A stretch of DNA of 23,604 nt from Funneliformis mosseae (taxonomy: Eukaryota; Glomeromycota; Glomeromycetes; Glomerales; Glomeraceae), in contig CAJVPP010001008.1 of NCBI GenBank assembly GCA_910592005.1, positions 1 to 23,604 of the forward strand. The letters run 5' to 3'. Positions 9,012-18,086 of the stretch are shown one piece after another (the stretch's first letter is position 1; each line of letters opens with the position of its first letter). The translations under genes and the position numbers were made by a program. The notes under the pieces were generated by a model. The model had not been told where the DNA came from. It worked only from the letters and a program-made list of their open reading frames with translations, and made no database searches.

Positions 9012-9644
9012 ATGTTCCATTCTGACTATAAACATATTATTGATAGACTACCTGAAAGTCTTGTTAAGAGAGCATGCTAGAGACTCTTGCATTATTCTAA
9101 AGTCTCTGACCCATTAGAAACTATTTCTGAGAAGTCTGAATGAATTGAATCCTATTTGAAATACATATTAGAGATTTATAAGAACTCATTAAATAGAAAA
9201 TACAAAATTATGACTCAGAAAAAAATATTGTATCCTCAAAGCTAGCTAAAATGCAATATATTCCCAGCAATACCGGCTATATATGTTGCAAACATTGGAA
9301 TCTAAACCAATAATACTACTTAACCAAAAGCACTAAAATATGATCATAAAGAAGAGAATAATCGCTGAGTTATGAATGAGCTTAAAGTACTATCTCAGCA
9401 TCTGCTTGATTATAATAGATAAACTTTTGAGAAATTTATGCATGACATAAAAAAGGAATATAGAGAGTGAGTTAATGCTAATAAAAAAATGCGCTATAAA
9501 ATCAAAGATCTAAAGATACAAGTGCTGAAAGCAGAAAAAGAGCTGACATCTATGAAGTTGAATTCTCATTAGTGAGAATTTGATCCCAGCTGAGACATAC
9601 TCTATGTGAATGTTCGCAAGATATAGTTAAATCAAAAATAATAA
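9012..9644 (+). pseudogene. Coiled-coil protein gene, stop-riddled but frame-intact
   Basis: From ATG 9012 one frame runs about 209 codons without an indel to tandem TAA codons at 9639-9644. About twelve internal stops (TAG, TAA and TGA all present) interrupt it. The frame has no TGG codon at all, while TGA occurs five times, some in contexts suggestive of Trp (near ..EFDPS-TGA-DI). The N-terminal part reads MFHSDYKHIIDRLPESLVKR; the C-terminal part is a Lys/Glu/Leu-rich heptad region (KKMRYKIKDLKIQVLKAEKE). Product unknown, probably a structural or accessory protein of the neighbouring element. It overlaps the convergent ATPase gene by about 95 bp. Confidence 0.55.
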
Positions 9645-10321
9645 ATTTATGTTTATATAAAGTCTTGTCAATAATCTTAATCATACTACACCAGTCATTA
9701 GCATATTGACGCATAATATGGCTCAGCTCGTTTGCAGTGTAAGACCCATTAAATAGGCAGACATATGTGAGATTTTTTCGTATTATCTTTAGACAGTTAA
9801 AGTAACTTTGTAATACATATATCGAACTGACATTATAATGGTGTCTCTCAATAAATAAGAGATAATCTTCTTCTACACTTTTTTGGGTCAGCGCACATAT
9901 CTTCGAATATGAATACTGTATCTCTATCTGAAGAAAATGAATTCACCTTAGGAATTTTATCAGATTTCAAAGTTCAGAATGTAGTATTTTCACGATAAGG
10001 CTTTGGACTATTTGCAATTATCTGATACGCTGATTTGAGATATATATATTTTTTCTCCTTAAGATTGTAGCTGATGAGCAGCAAATCACCACACTTGATA
10101 TAGCACATCCCTCCTTTCTTCTCATTAAACATTCGATAAAGCTTATTTTTAAGTATGAGATTAAGAACCTCATTAGTTTTTCCTGAATTAGTATGACCAC
10201 AGATCAGTAAAGTGAAAAGCTATTAGGGAATACTGGAATTAGTATTATATTTTCAAGCATCTTTAATCTTATTAATATAGTATACTAGTCTTTCAACTGG
10301 CTCAAGTTTCTTTATTTTCAT
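9550..10321 (-). pseudogene. A32 / FtsK-HerA-like packaging-type ATPase
   Basis: Starting at ATG 10321 (MKIKKLEPVERLVYYINKIK), the frame reaches [23 protein letters not shown] (10175-10198) is a clean Walker A P-loop. Walker B is VFIFEDM (9896-9916). Next come RHHYNVSSIYVLQSYFN and IRKNLTYVCLFNGS, which match the sensor/arginine region typical of A32-like DNA-packaging ATPases of large DNA viruses and Polintons. The end is KHKFIIFDLT... with TAG at 9550-9552. The length of about 257 codons is normal for the family. In-frame stops (TGA, TAA, TAG) lie before the P-loop, another TGA follows, and there is a one-base shift near 9875, so it cannot make full-length protein. It sits 39 bp downstream of the integrase gene on the same strand. 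The established role of the family is ATP-driven genome packaging into capsids; membership is inferred from motifs. Confidence 0.8.
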
Positions 10322-10360
10322 GACAAACTATTACTAATGATATTTAAAAAATAATTCCTT

Positions 10361-11980
10361 TTAATTCTTCATCTCTTTCAAGAATCCTTTCTCGATTAGA
10401 GTATGTTTGATATATGACAGAAGATTAGCATTATGGGAACTTTGATAAGGCATATATTTTACTTCTTGTATATATCCCGTTTCATCTGATCGCGTATTTT
10501 CTGTTCATCCAAATCTATCTGGCCTCTCCTATGAAATATTGAATTAAGGCTATAGTGTTGCCTGCTATGAAATTTGAATCCTAGTCGCAACTCTTCATTA
10601 TATCTATCAAGTTGCATTCCATGCAAAAATTTCAGTCTACATGATAGAAATTTCTTGCCTAGTAGATCCTTAAAAATATATTGTACAGTTCTTTTAGTAG
10701 TATAATAACAAAAAGGACACCATTCGAATTTTTTCATGATATATTTTAACAGATACTCCTATTGATATGCACTATTCTCACAAGACCAAAGATAGACATT
10801 ATGACCATTTATTTGACTAGTCTTTTCTAGGTATTGACCACCTCGCTTCTTGGCATAATTCTTAGTCTGAGCTATCTTGTTATTAGAAGTATAAGTGAAA
10901 TGTATGAATAATATACTTTGAGATGGATACCCAACTTTCTCTGAATCATCTATTAACATGAGTTCTTTTCACACAAACCTGTGAGATAGTGATTCCTCAT
11001 CAAGATAATATAAAATTAGTTCAATCTTTATGAGAATAATTTTTCAAATTTTATGAAAACTTGACGACCATATAGAATCAGTTACCCTTTTCTGATTCTC
11101 CATTCCACCTTCCCATTCTGCATTAGTAAGTAGATAGCGGATGGTATCTCCTTTCTTTAACCTTATTTTATCTTGTCTAGCTAAGCGCTTATATTTTGTG
11201 AATAGTCTAGATTCAACTCGTTTTAAAGTAATAGCTTTCTCTAATTTGAGTTTCCACTTTTCTGATTTCAGTTCTCAAATAAGACGTATAAGATAATTAT
11301 TTAGGTAATCAATAACTACTGGTATATATCTAACCTATACTTTTATTAATATAGGATCAGAAGTTATTAATTCATAACATACTGGATTTTGTATAGAATT
11401 TTTAAGAGTGTTTAGTTGAAACACTTCACAAAAACTAGTTCTCTATGACTATATAGGCCAATTACTCGAATTATAATATTATGCTCTTGTATTAGTCAGG
11501 AGGTCTTGCCCATAAACTCATGACTACTATTACATTATAAAAACTTTGGCCATATCAATAGATTATTTTGATTTCCATATATTTTCCTAAATGCTTTAGC
11601 AACCTCAGATCTTTTCTTCGATCTAAGCAGAACTGAAGCCTTATATCTAGAAGCACAGTCTATTATATTAAGCACTGCTTTATATTTTTTACCCTATAAT
11701 GATTATGTGTGAGAAACAGTTATCGTATTGGTGTACACAGTTAGGGCATGTTATTCGCCTATAGCTGACTTTAGGGATGTATTTTGGAGAGGTTTTATTA
11801 GTCTGATATGACTTGATTTTCTAAAAAATCTTTGCATTCACTTAAGTGGAATTGATATCCCTCTTTTTTACATACATCTTTCAAAGATTTAGAGTTAGAA
11901 TGATAACCAAATGGGCGATAATATATTTTACGTAATATGATATTTTTTTTAATTCTCTGAGTCTCATCAGAATCTATCAT
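10361..11980 (-). pseudogene. rve (DDE) integrase joined to zinc ribbon and nuclease-like domain
   Basis: Starts at 11980 (MIDSDETQRIKKNIILRKIY). The N-terminal region is followed by KYIPKVSYRRI and the catalytic core: first Asp in IIDCASRYK (codon 11658-11660), second site CNSSHEF where family members have D.G.EF (Asp-to-Asn, 11529-11531), and a third region FN.TLLKILYK with Lys in place of the expected Glu. The C-terminal integrase part reads RLFTKYKRLARQDKIRLKKG, TIRYLLTNAEWEGG and ILYYLDEES. The same open frame then continues into GGQYLEK...LWSCEN, a TAG (10759-10761) at the usual Trp, and WCPFC, a treble-clef/zinc-ribbon pattern. Last comes [20 protein letters not shown] and a C-terminus ending in TAA at 10361-10363, resembling VSR-like endonuclease domains with Lys where Glu is usual. 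Frameshifts lie near 11385 and 10455. A possible 45-nt intron separates the integrase and zinc-ribbon parts. Confidence 0.75.
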
Positions 11981-12047
11981 AATTTGCGGTTAGTTCATTT
12001 TCAAGATAGGATTATTATGATGGTACTATAAATTAGAATGAAATACC
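11981..12047. promoter_or_regulatory. 67-bp divergent intergenic region
   Basis: This gap separates the integrase start (11980, minus) from the coiled-coil ORF start (12048, plus). It contains ACTATAAATTAG about 20 bp before the plus-strand ATG, a TATA-like element. Both transcripts must start within or very near it, which implies co-regulated divergent transcription if both were ever expressed. Confidence 0.4.
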
Positions 12048-12527
12048 ATGTTTGATCCAGCATATTCACAGCTTTTAGATATGAACTAGGAGCTTCGTAG
12101 TGAGCTTCAAGATGAGATTTTTATTAATAAAAGTAATGAAAAAAAAATTTACTCTCTTGTGAAGGAGCTTAAGCAATATTATCAAACTATCTCATTATAG
12201 AATAATACTATCATAGCTCATAAGAAAGAGGTAGAAAAACTTAAATCAGAAATATCTGATTTGCGAAAATAGCTTAGGGTTTTACAACAGGATAAAAAAT
12301 TCAAAGATGAGATTAGTTCTATTCAAGATAGCTGAATAATAGAGCTCGAAAATAAGGTTAGAAATCTTAAAGTGAGAATCTGGATTCTCATAGATAAAAA
12401 AATCCCAATAAATGCTTTAGATATGATAATGACTAATCTTATTGTAAATGTTAATAGAGGGTTAGATCGAATTAAAAATCATATTAGAGGGCTGGTACGC
12501 CTATGCAAAATCTTGCCAATATTATAG
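12048..12527 (+). pseudogene. Coiled-coil ORF upstream of gag
   Basis: ATG 12048 opens MFDPAYSQLLDMN and the frame runs 160 codons without an indel to TAG 12525-12527. Internal stops (TAG three times, TGA once) occur in Gln- or Trp-plausible positions. The sequence is a long Lys/Glu/Leu-rich helix (KEVEKLKSEISDLRK, ELENKVRNLKVRIWILIDKK) followed by a hydrophobic NALDMIMTNLIVNVNRGLDR. It overlaps the start of the gag gene by 25 bp in another frame, a compact arrangement typical of viruses and retroelements. Function unknown. Confidence 0.5.
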
Positions 12528-15500
12528 ATAGAATCAGAGACTTGTTAAATACTATTCAGGTTACTTTGCAAAATATCACAACTGAGAGGAATCAATATCA
12601 AAACCTATTAAATGATTCAATTTAGCAGGTAAAAGATCTTAGAAATTAGTTAAATGATAGCAGAAATTAGAATTTATGGTTACAATGTTTATTAGATGAA
12701 TCTCGCATTCAGGTTGAAAGTACTTTGAGAGAAAGAGACAATGCTCAAGAAGAGCGAGACTTGGCTATATTGGTCTATAATAATGAGAGATGAGAATCCC
12801 GTTGCTGAATATTTTCATATCGGAATAAATATAGGCGTTTCAAAGATTATTATAAGGAAAATTTGTTAAACAGCTATTGTATCAGTGAGATACTAACTGT
12901 CTTCAATGAAATACCTGACAGTTGCAAACTAATGCCTAAAACTAGGTAAATAGGATGTTAGTTATTATAGCAAGAAAACAAACCCGCATTGGTAAATTGC
13001 TACGTGAGAAGTTTATTTTCCAGCTAGTGATTAAGCAAAGAGATCAGAATATTTTAAATTTGCAGGAATAAATTTTAACATTACAGAATAACTCGCCAAA
13101 TATACAATAAATAGAAATGGTAGGATACGGACCTCCAATATTTTATAGTCATCCTGAAGAGGATCCAGAAGATTAGCTTAGAGATTTACAAAGATATATA
13201 ATAGCTAGTCAAATAAATGTTATGCCTGGTACAGGTTAGGCTCTCAGAAGAGAAGAGGCATTTGGATTAGTAGTATCATGCCTTGCAGGTGATGCATTGA
13301 ATTTTTATTTAATTCACATTAGAGGCAAGAATTGGAGATATAACAATCTTTCAGACAAGTTGGAAGTAGCTATTTTAACTCCTATTTGAACTTTAGCCAC
13401 CGGAAATGGTGGTAATCAAATTAGTGGTTTGAATACTGCTGGAGAATTTCAAGATAAAGCGGTTACTGAAATTGGTAGAATTGAAGCAGAAATCGCAACT
13501 GGTGTTAATATTATTCTAAATAGAACATGAGATAAAGACTAGTCAATAGCTAGTAGCGAATCTGTAGATAATATACCAGTAGCACCTAATGCCAATGGTG
13601 GTCTTCTTACTGTTACTATTGCTTCTGGTATTAAGCTTGGTCAACTTTTATACCTGTTTAGAACTGCTTATACAACAGTTAAACACTTAAAACAAATGGC
13701 AGTTTTTGGTCAACTCATGCAAGATGATATGTCAGTTGAGTAATTCTCCACTAGAATTAAAAAGATTGGTAAATTAGCCAAAATGACTCTTAAACAGCAA
13801 AGAAAACAATTTATTTGTGATCTGTCTCTGATGAATCAATATAATCTTTGAATGATGGCCAAATTTTATGATACATAAGATAGTATTATAAAGCTTTAGC
13901 TGAAGTAAAAAGATTTACATTATCTCAAAAGAGTGCATCATCTTCTTTTCTAATTTTTCCAGTGGTCAATCTATATGCAGATATTAACAGATCAAGAATG
14001 ATTAAAAATGAAATCGAAAGCTTGGTAAAAAATACAATGGTATTCTCAGAACCTCAACAGCCTCAACAAGTGGCTTCATCGCAATTCTAACTACAACCTG
14101 CAGGAATGCATATAAATTTATGAAATGAAAATATAGGTAGATTTTTATCATGGATTATGAGAGAAACTCTAGAATTTGTTCCTATTCCTAATTCTATTTT
14201 GCCACCAAAGCTGAAGAAAAAGGTTAATATTGATTCTGACGATGAACTTGCTGAGCTTATAAAAAAGCAATTAAACTTACATTTGGCTAAAGTGATTAAA
14301 AAAACTGTAAAAACACAACAGCAGTACTCTAACTGTAACTGAACTAGATATAATTCTCACAAATATACTCAGAAGAAGAAAAAGAAGAATAAGTCTAAGA
14401 AAGCTAAAGTTAATCTCCTACTATAGATTCAGGTTCGATTTAGATTCTGATTCTAATACCTCATCCAGTGATATATCATCTAGTAATAGTTCTGATTCTG
14501 ATATGAGTTCTTCTGATTCTAGAGACGATATCACTGTTAATATTGCCAAGTCAAAAAAAAGTAAGATGTAGTAGAAAAAAATTCTCTTCTAATAATAAAA
14601 GCCTTAAGATTGCAAAAAAGTCACGTAAGACAAAATTGAAGCTAGAAGCGCTAAAGCATGATCAGGAAAATAGTAATGCTAATTTATTTTTAACTAAAAC
14701 TGATTAGGAAATAATTCGCAAAATAGTTTGAAGTGAGCTTGGTTCTACCCTTCAAGAAGAACTTAAAAAGATCCTCCTTCTGTATATGATTCAAACCCTT
14801 CTGCTAAATACTAAGAAGTCAGATCAGAAAAAAAATATCAAATCCAAAGCTAATGATTTTTTGTCTTTCTGAGAATCAGCTCCTACAATATCTGATCCAG
14901 ATGAAGAGGAGACTTTGGATAATCTGATAGAGATTGATTTTGTTTAGAAGAAGAGCTGAAAATAAGTGTTGTTCCTGTAAAGTGTAAAATCTGATACTTA
15001 AAGATTCCAGCTATGACTCTTAACTTCAGAGCTAAATCTTCAATTATAACGAAAAATATTGTTAATCGTATTAAGAATAAAATAGATACAGTCAACTCTT
15101 GTTATAATGAACTCTATGTTCTAAACTTCAACTTCGCTATAAGGCTATAGTGAAGATTTTAAGAGATTTGATTGGCCAATTTGCTATAATAAGAGTATTT
15201 TTATTATATTTATTCAAAAATTCATTATATCAAGAGTTCGCTATAATAAGAGTTGACTATAAATCTGAAAAATACGATCTCAGCAGTGTAGCTACTATTC
15301 TGATTAAATCTATTGGTATTATTCGCAATTTGCCTATTACTTTAGCTCCTGAATGTACTATTCATGAAGATTTTGTAGTTATAGATTATCATAAGCTGAC
15401 GCTAATATTTTCTAACCAACTCTTAAAGAAATATGGATGTGCAGTAGACTGGAATACAAATGAGCTAAAGATTCCTCTTAATGGAAAGGACTATATTATT

Positions 15501-15802
15501 CCAATCACTATACATAAGGTCAAGAACAAGCTTGAGGTAAACTATGTGACTACTACTTCTGAATGTAATGATCTGTCAGCTCCAAACAAGATTTCTCAAG
15601 ACCCGCAAGACTTAAGCGAAGATAACATATTAAAAAAACATGAGTTATGAAGAGCTCGAAAAAATGCTATATATCACTCTCAAGTATAATGCAGAAATCA
15701 ATGAGTATTGTAAAAGACTACAGATATGCTATGACGAACTTTCTCTCTATTGATCTAATGATCTGCTAGAGATGACCTATACTATTTGCTTACCCAGATA
15801 GC
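12503..15802 (+). pseudogene. Gag-zinc knuckle-retropepsin gene, MITE-interrupted
   Basis: The N-terminal coiled coil starts MQNLANIIDRIRDLLNTIQV at 12503. The Gag-like core (about 13120-13890) has SHPEEDPED, GKNWRYNNLSDKLEVA, NTAGEFQDKAVTEIGRIEAE, LLYLFRTAYTTVKHLKQMAV and VFGQLMQDDMSVE.FSTRIKK, with F.GLS-like CDLSLMNQYN. Then come MRETLEFVPIPNS (14157), a CCHC knuckle at 14325-14366 with three ligands changed to Tyr, an Asp/Ser-rich linker (14440-14560), and Lys/Glu-rich sequence. The retropepsin-like domain has its active site (DSGA in the family) reading NFRA at 15022-15033. The fold continues after the MITE as SEKYDLSSVATILIKSIGII, HEDFVVIDYHKLTLIFSN and KKYGCAVDWN. The tail ends in TAG near 15802. 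Frameshifts lie near 12910, 13890, 14440, 14580, 14955 and 15645. No reverse transcriptase follows. The family is recalled from Rhizophagus. Confidence 0.8.
15089..15259. mobile_element. 171-bp pogo/mariner-type MITE inside the protease domain
   Basis: The left end is CAGTCAACTCTTGTTATAAT followed by GAACTC; the inverse of the right end is TAGTCAACTCTTATTATAGC followed by GAACTC. That is a 26-bp inverted repeat whose four mismatches are all C/T or G/A. TA flanks both sides (15087-15088 and 15260-15261). CAGT...CTC ends with TA duplication are typical of pogo/Tigger-like Tc1-mariner elements. The insertion splits KNKID from KSEKYDLSS. Taking out the element and one TA rejoins the codons exactly, so the insertion site is certain. 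No transposase is encoded. Confidence 0.92.
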
Positions 15803-15882
15803 TTATCTCTTTTTCATCTGCTTAAAAAATGATTACCTATCACTAATCATAAACGGTTCTATAGGGATCACGTAGTGAATTA

Positions 15883-16520
15883 TTAAATAAAAATAGACAA
15901 GTTTTCTTCTAATAAATCCTTCATTTTCACTATATTTTTTATGTTTTTTTTAACAATCTTCTTATACAATACACACAATTCCTCTTTATTTATATCTGAA
16001 ATTTCTAAATTCATGGAAATTAGTTAAATTGATCCTAAAGAATGTATCTGAGTAATGGGTGGTTCAGAAATATGAACAGATTTAGACCTGAATTTTTCTT
16101 TTAGCTTAGTCCTTCCAGTCTTTTTTGCCTTACTGCCTAAAATAATACTCCTTTTTGAAGTCAAATTGATAGATATATACGGCTTAACCTCAACATTGTG
16201 TATCTTTTTTTCCAGTTCTATGAAGGGGAATGTATTTTGGCTATGTATATCTGACTCAGTCTATGCTATCTTATTAGTTTGAAAATTCTCATCCAAAATA
16301 GGCTGATCAGAGGAAAATGAAATAACTTCTTGCTGGAGGTGTTCTTTATTATCTTATATTTCATAAACATGCTTAGGTTTGATATGAAATTTATCAGCCA
16401 TTTTTTTGATGCATTAGGTATCTTACCTCTTGATTCTCTAATTTTTTTGATATCAGCTTCTAATAACAGGGTTATCTTAACATCATAATATATATCATGG
16501 AGATGGGCTACTATCTTCAC
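15883..16520 (-). pseudogene. Helix-turn-helix DNA-binding protein
   Basis: The minus strand starts at 16520 (MKIVAHLHDIYYDVKITLLL), then ADIKKIRESRGKIPNASKK. After a one-base loss in a seven-T run (16401-16407, forward strand) it continues MADKFHIKPKHVYEI..DNKE. IRESRGK...ASKKMADKFHI.PKHVYEIW has the spacing of a transposase/regulator helix-turn-helix. The rest is HLQQEVISFSSDQPILDENF, KKIHNVEVKPYISINLTSKR, KAKKTGRTKLKEKFRSKSVH and MKDLLEENLSIFI, ending in TAA at 15883-15885. Internal stops are TAA, TAG and TAA. The length is about 210 codons. The protein is basic in its second half. It diverges from the gene at 16802 across a repeat-bearing spacer, which its product could conceivably bind (inference). 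Confidence 0.6.
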
Positions 16521-16558
16521 TTAATTTTATACTAGAAAAAATATTAATACTTTTTATT

Positions 16559-16700
16559 AAATATCAATGCGTGTCAATATGTACATATCAATACTTTTCA
16601 ATGTGTATTAATATATTTAAATGCCTACCAATATGTATTAATTCTTTTCAATGTATATTAATATGTTTTCAATACCAACAAATATGTATCAATATGCATA
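16559..16700. repeat. Imperfect tandem repeats in a divergent promoter region
   Basis: About 2.3 units of roughly 50 bp, each holding CAATATGTAT(T/C)AAT, CTTTTCAATGTRTATTAATAT and a spacer (units start near 16577 and 16630; partial unit from about 16680). The whole spacer 16521-16801 separates the helix-turn-helix gene (-) from the coiled-coil/TM gene (+). It also carries CTATATAACTATGC about 20 bp before ATG 16802. Repeated motifs between divergent genes are what an operator or replication origin would look like, but direct evidence is lacking. Confidence 0.55.
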
Positions 16701-16801
16701 GTATTTATGAAAAAATAAAGTGCTTCCAAAATTTCTGAGACTATGCAGTCTCAAAAAATTGCAATATATTTTTTTTTCTGCTATATAACTATGCTAAGAT
16801 T

Positions 16802-17974
16802 ATGTCTAATATGCATACACTGAAAAATATCAATAAAAGAGAATATCAGTTAGGTAGTGCATATGAGCAAGATTTTGAAAAAAAAATAAGATCTATTACT
16901 GAATTTAATTCTGGGATTAATGATCTCAGTGAAAAACTGGTAGATAAATACAATAAGCAGGAAAAGGGGTTTCAGCAAACCTATGCTGATATTGGAAATA
17001 AGATTAGCCAGTTAAATGCATTCAGCTTAAATATAGCACTGTAATTAGTTGTAACCATGCTTATTTGTCACCAGTTATAACTAGTTGCAACCCTGTGATG
17101 CTTATTTGTCACCAGTTACAACCAGTTGCAGTACCATCTTTAATCCAGCATTAAAGTTAGATTCCAACTTATTTTTGAATGAAAATTCTATTCTGAAAGT
17201 CAACACAAGCTTGAAGCTAAAATAAAATCGCTTAAATCTTCTATTAAAATACTAAAGAGAGAGGCAACTTTGACCCAAAAAGCTTCGTTCGCTGATAAGG
17301 TCAAGATCCTTTCTCTTAAAACTAAAATAGTTGAATTAGAAGGTAAGTTACTAGATCTGAAACTAGAATATAATTCAAATAAAGTAAGAGGACTACTAGA
17401 GATACCAGCTTAAATAAGCTCATCTGAAATAGAATCCCTTAGGCTTAAACTGGAGTGAGCAAATAAGGATCTTAATTCAAAAAACATAAAATAGAATGTA
17501 TAAAAAAGGAGATAAAATTATTAAATAATATATACAATCAGATGATAGATTCTTTATTTTCAGCACAATCAAATTTACTCGAAAAAAATGCTCATCTTTA
17601 AGAATTACTGTCGAAGAAAGAGCCAAGAGGCACTTCGTATAATGAATTAAATACTCTATCCCACTTATGAATAATTCATTACAACCTTCCGCTCTTAATT
17701 CTCCTATATTCTAAACAATTTCTGTGAGTAGCATAGAAGCAGTTTCAGCTATCCCTATTGTTGCAGATTCTTAATGTCACTGATATTAATATATATTATG
17801 CTTACTTTACTACTTATTGCAATTATATGGCTCATTAGGAAAAAAATATGGAATTTATGAAGCGATAAGCCAAAAGAAAAAAGTAATACTCCTTCTAACT
17901 GAAACTATTTTTTATCATCTCTGGGTATTTCTGATGCTAGGCTGTATGATCAGAGGCCAGAAGTTCGAAGATAA
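16802..17974 (+). pseudogene. Coiled-coil protein with one C-terminal membrane segment
   Basis: ATG 16802 gives 80 open codons (MSNMHTLKNINKREYQLGSA ... NAFSLNIAL) ending at TAA 17042. Coding then continues in other frames beyond a short repeat: NPALKLDSNLFLNENSILKV, a long heptad region (KLEAKIKSLKSSIKILKREA, VELEGKLLDLKLEYN, ESLRLKLE) and NNIYNQMIDSLFSAQSNLLE. A Ser/Pro-rich linker follows, then a membrane helix LMSLILIYIMLTLLLIAIIW at about 17771-17832 with LIRKK behind it. The cytosolic-type tail is LGISDARLYDQRPEVRR with TAA at 17972-17974. Internal stops and at least three frameshifts break it. Topology suggests a tail-near anchored structural protein. Function not recognised. Confidence 0.55.
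17048..17130 (+). repeat. 41-bp tandem repeat in the coiled-coil/TM gene
   Basis: TGCTTATTTGTCACCAGTTA (17058 onward and 17099 onward) is repeated with a 41-bp period, each unit flanked by AGTTGYAACC. The 32-bp cores differ at only two positions, both T/C (TATAACT against TACAACC). Because 41 is not a multiple of three, each added unit shifts the frame of the host gene. Confidence 0.8.
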
Positions 17975-18086
17975 AAATTGAAGTTAACCAGTATTATTAC
18001 ATAAGAAAAAATATATAAATAATATTATGCGAAGCACCTTATGACTAAGTTTCTTAGCTGAAATTATCATATCCCGCTAAGAGTAC

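Noticed and set aside
14883..15095. Minus-strand open frame
   Set aside because: Antisense to the Asp/Glu-rich linker and protease start of the gag gene.
9012..15802. Reassigned genetic code with TAA/TAG=Gln and TGA=Trp
   Set aside because: TAG repeatedly falls on Trp positions, Cys/His ligands changed to Tyr and Asp to Asn by the same transition class, and several frameshifts exist. Mutation explains all of this. Kept as a testable alternative.
12503..15802. Complete LTR retrotransposon
   Set aside because: No reverse transcriptase or RNase H follows the protease, no flanking long direct repeats were seen, and the integrase lies upstream on the opposite strand.
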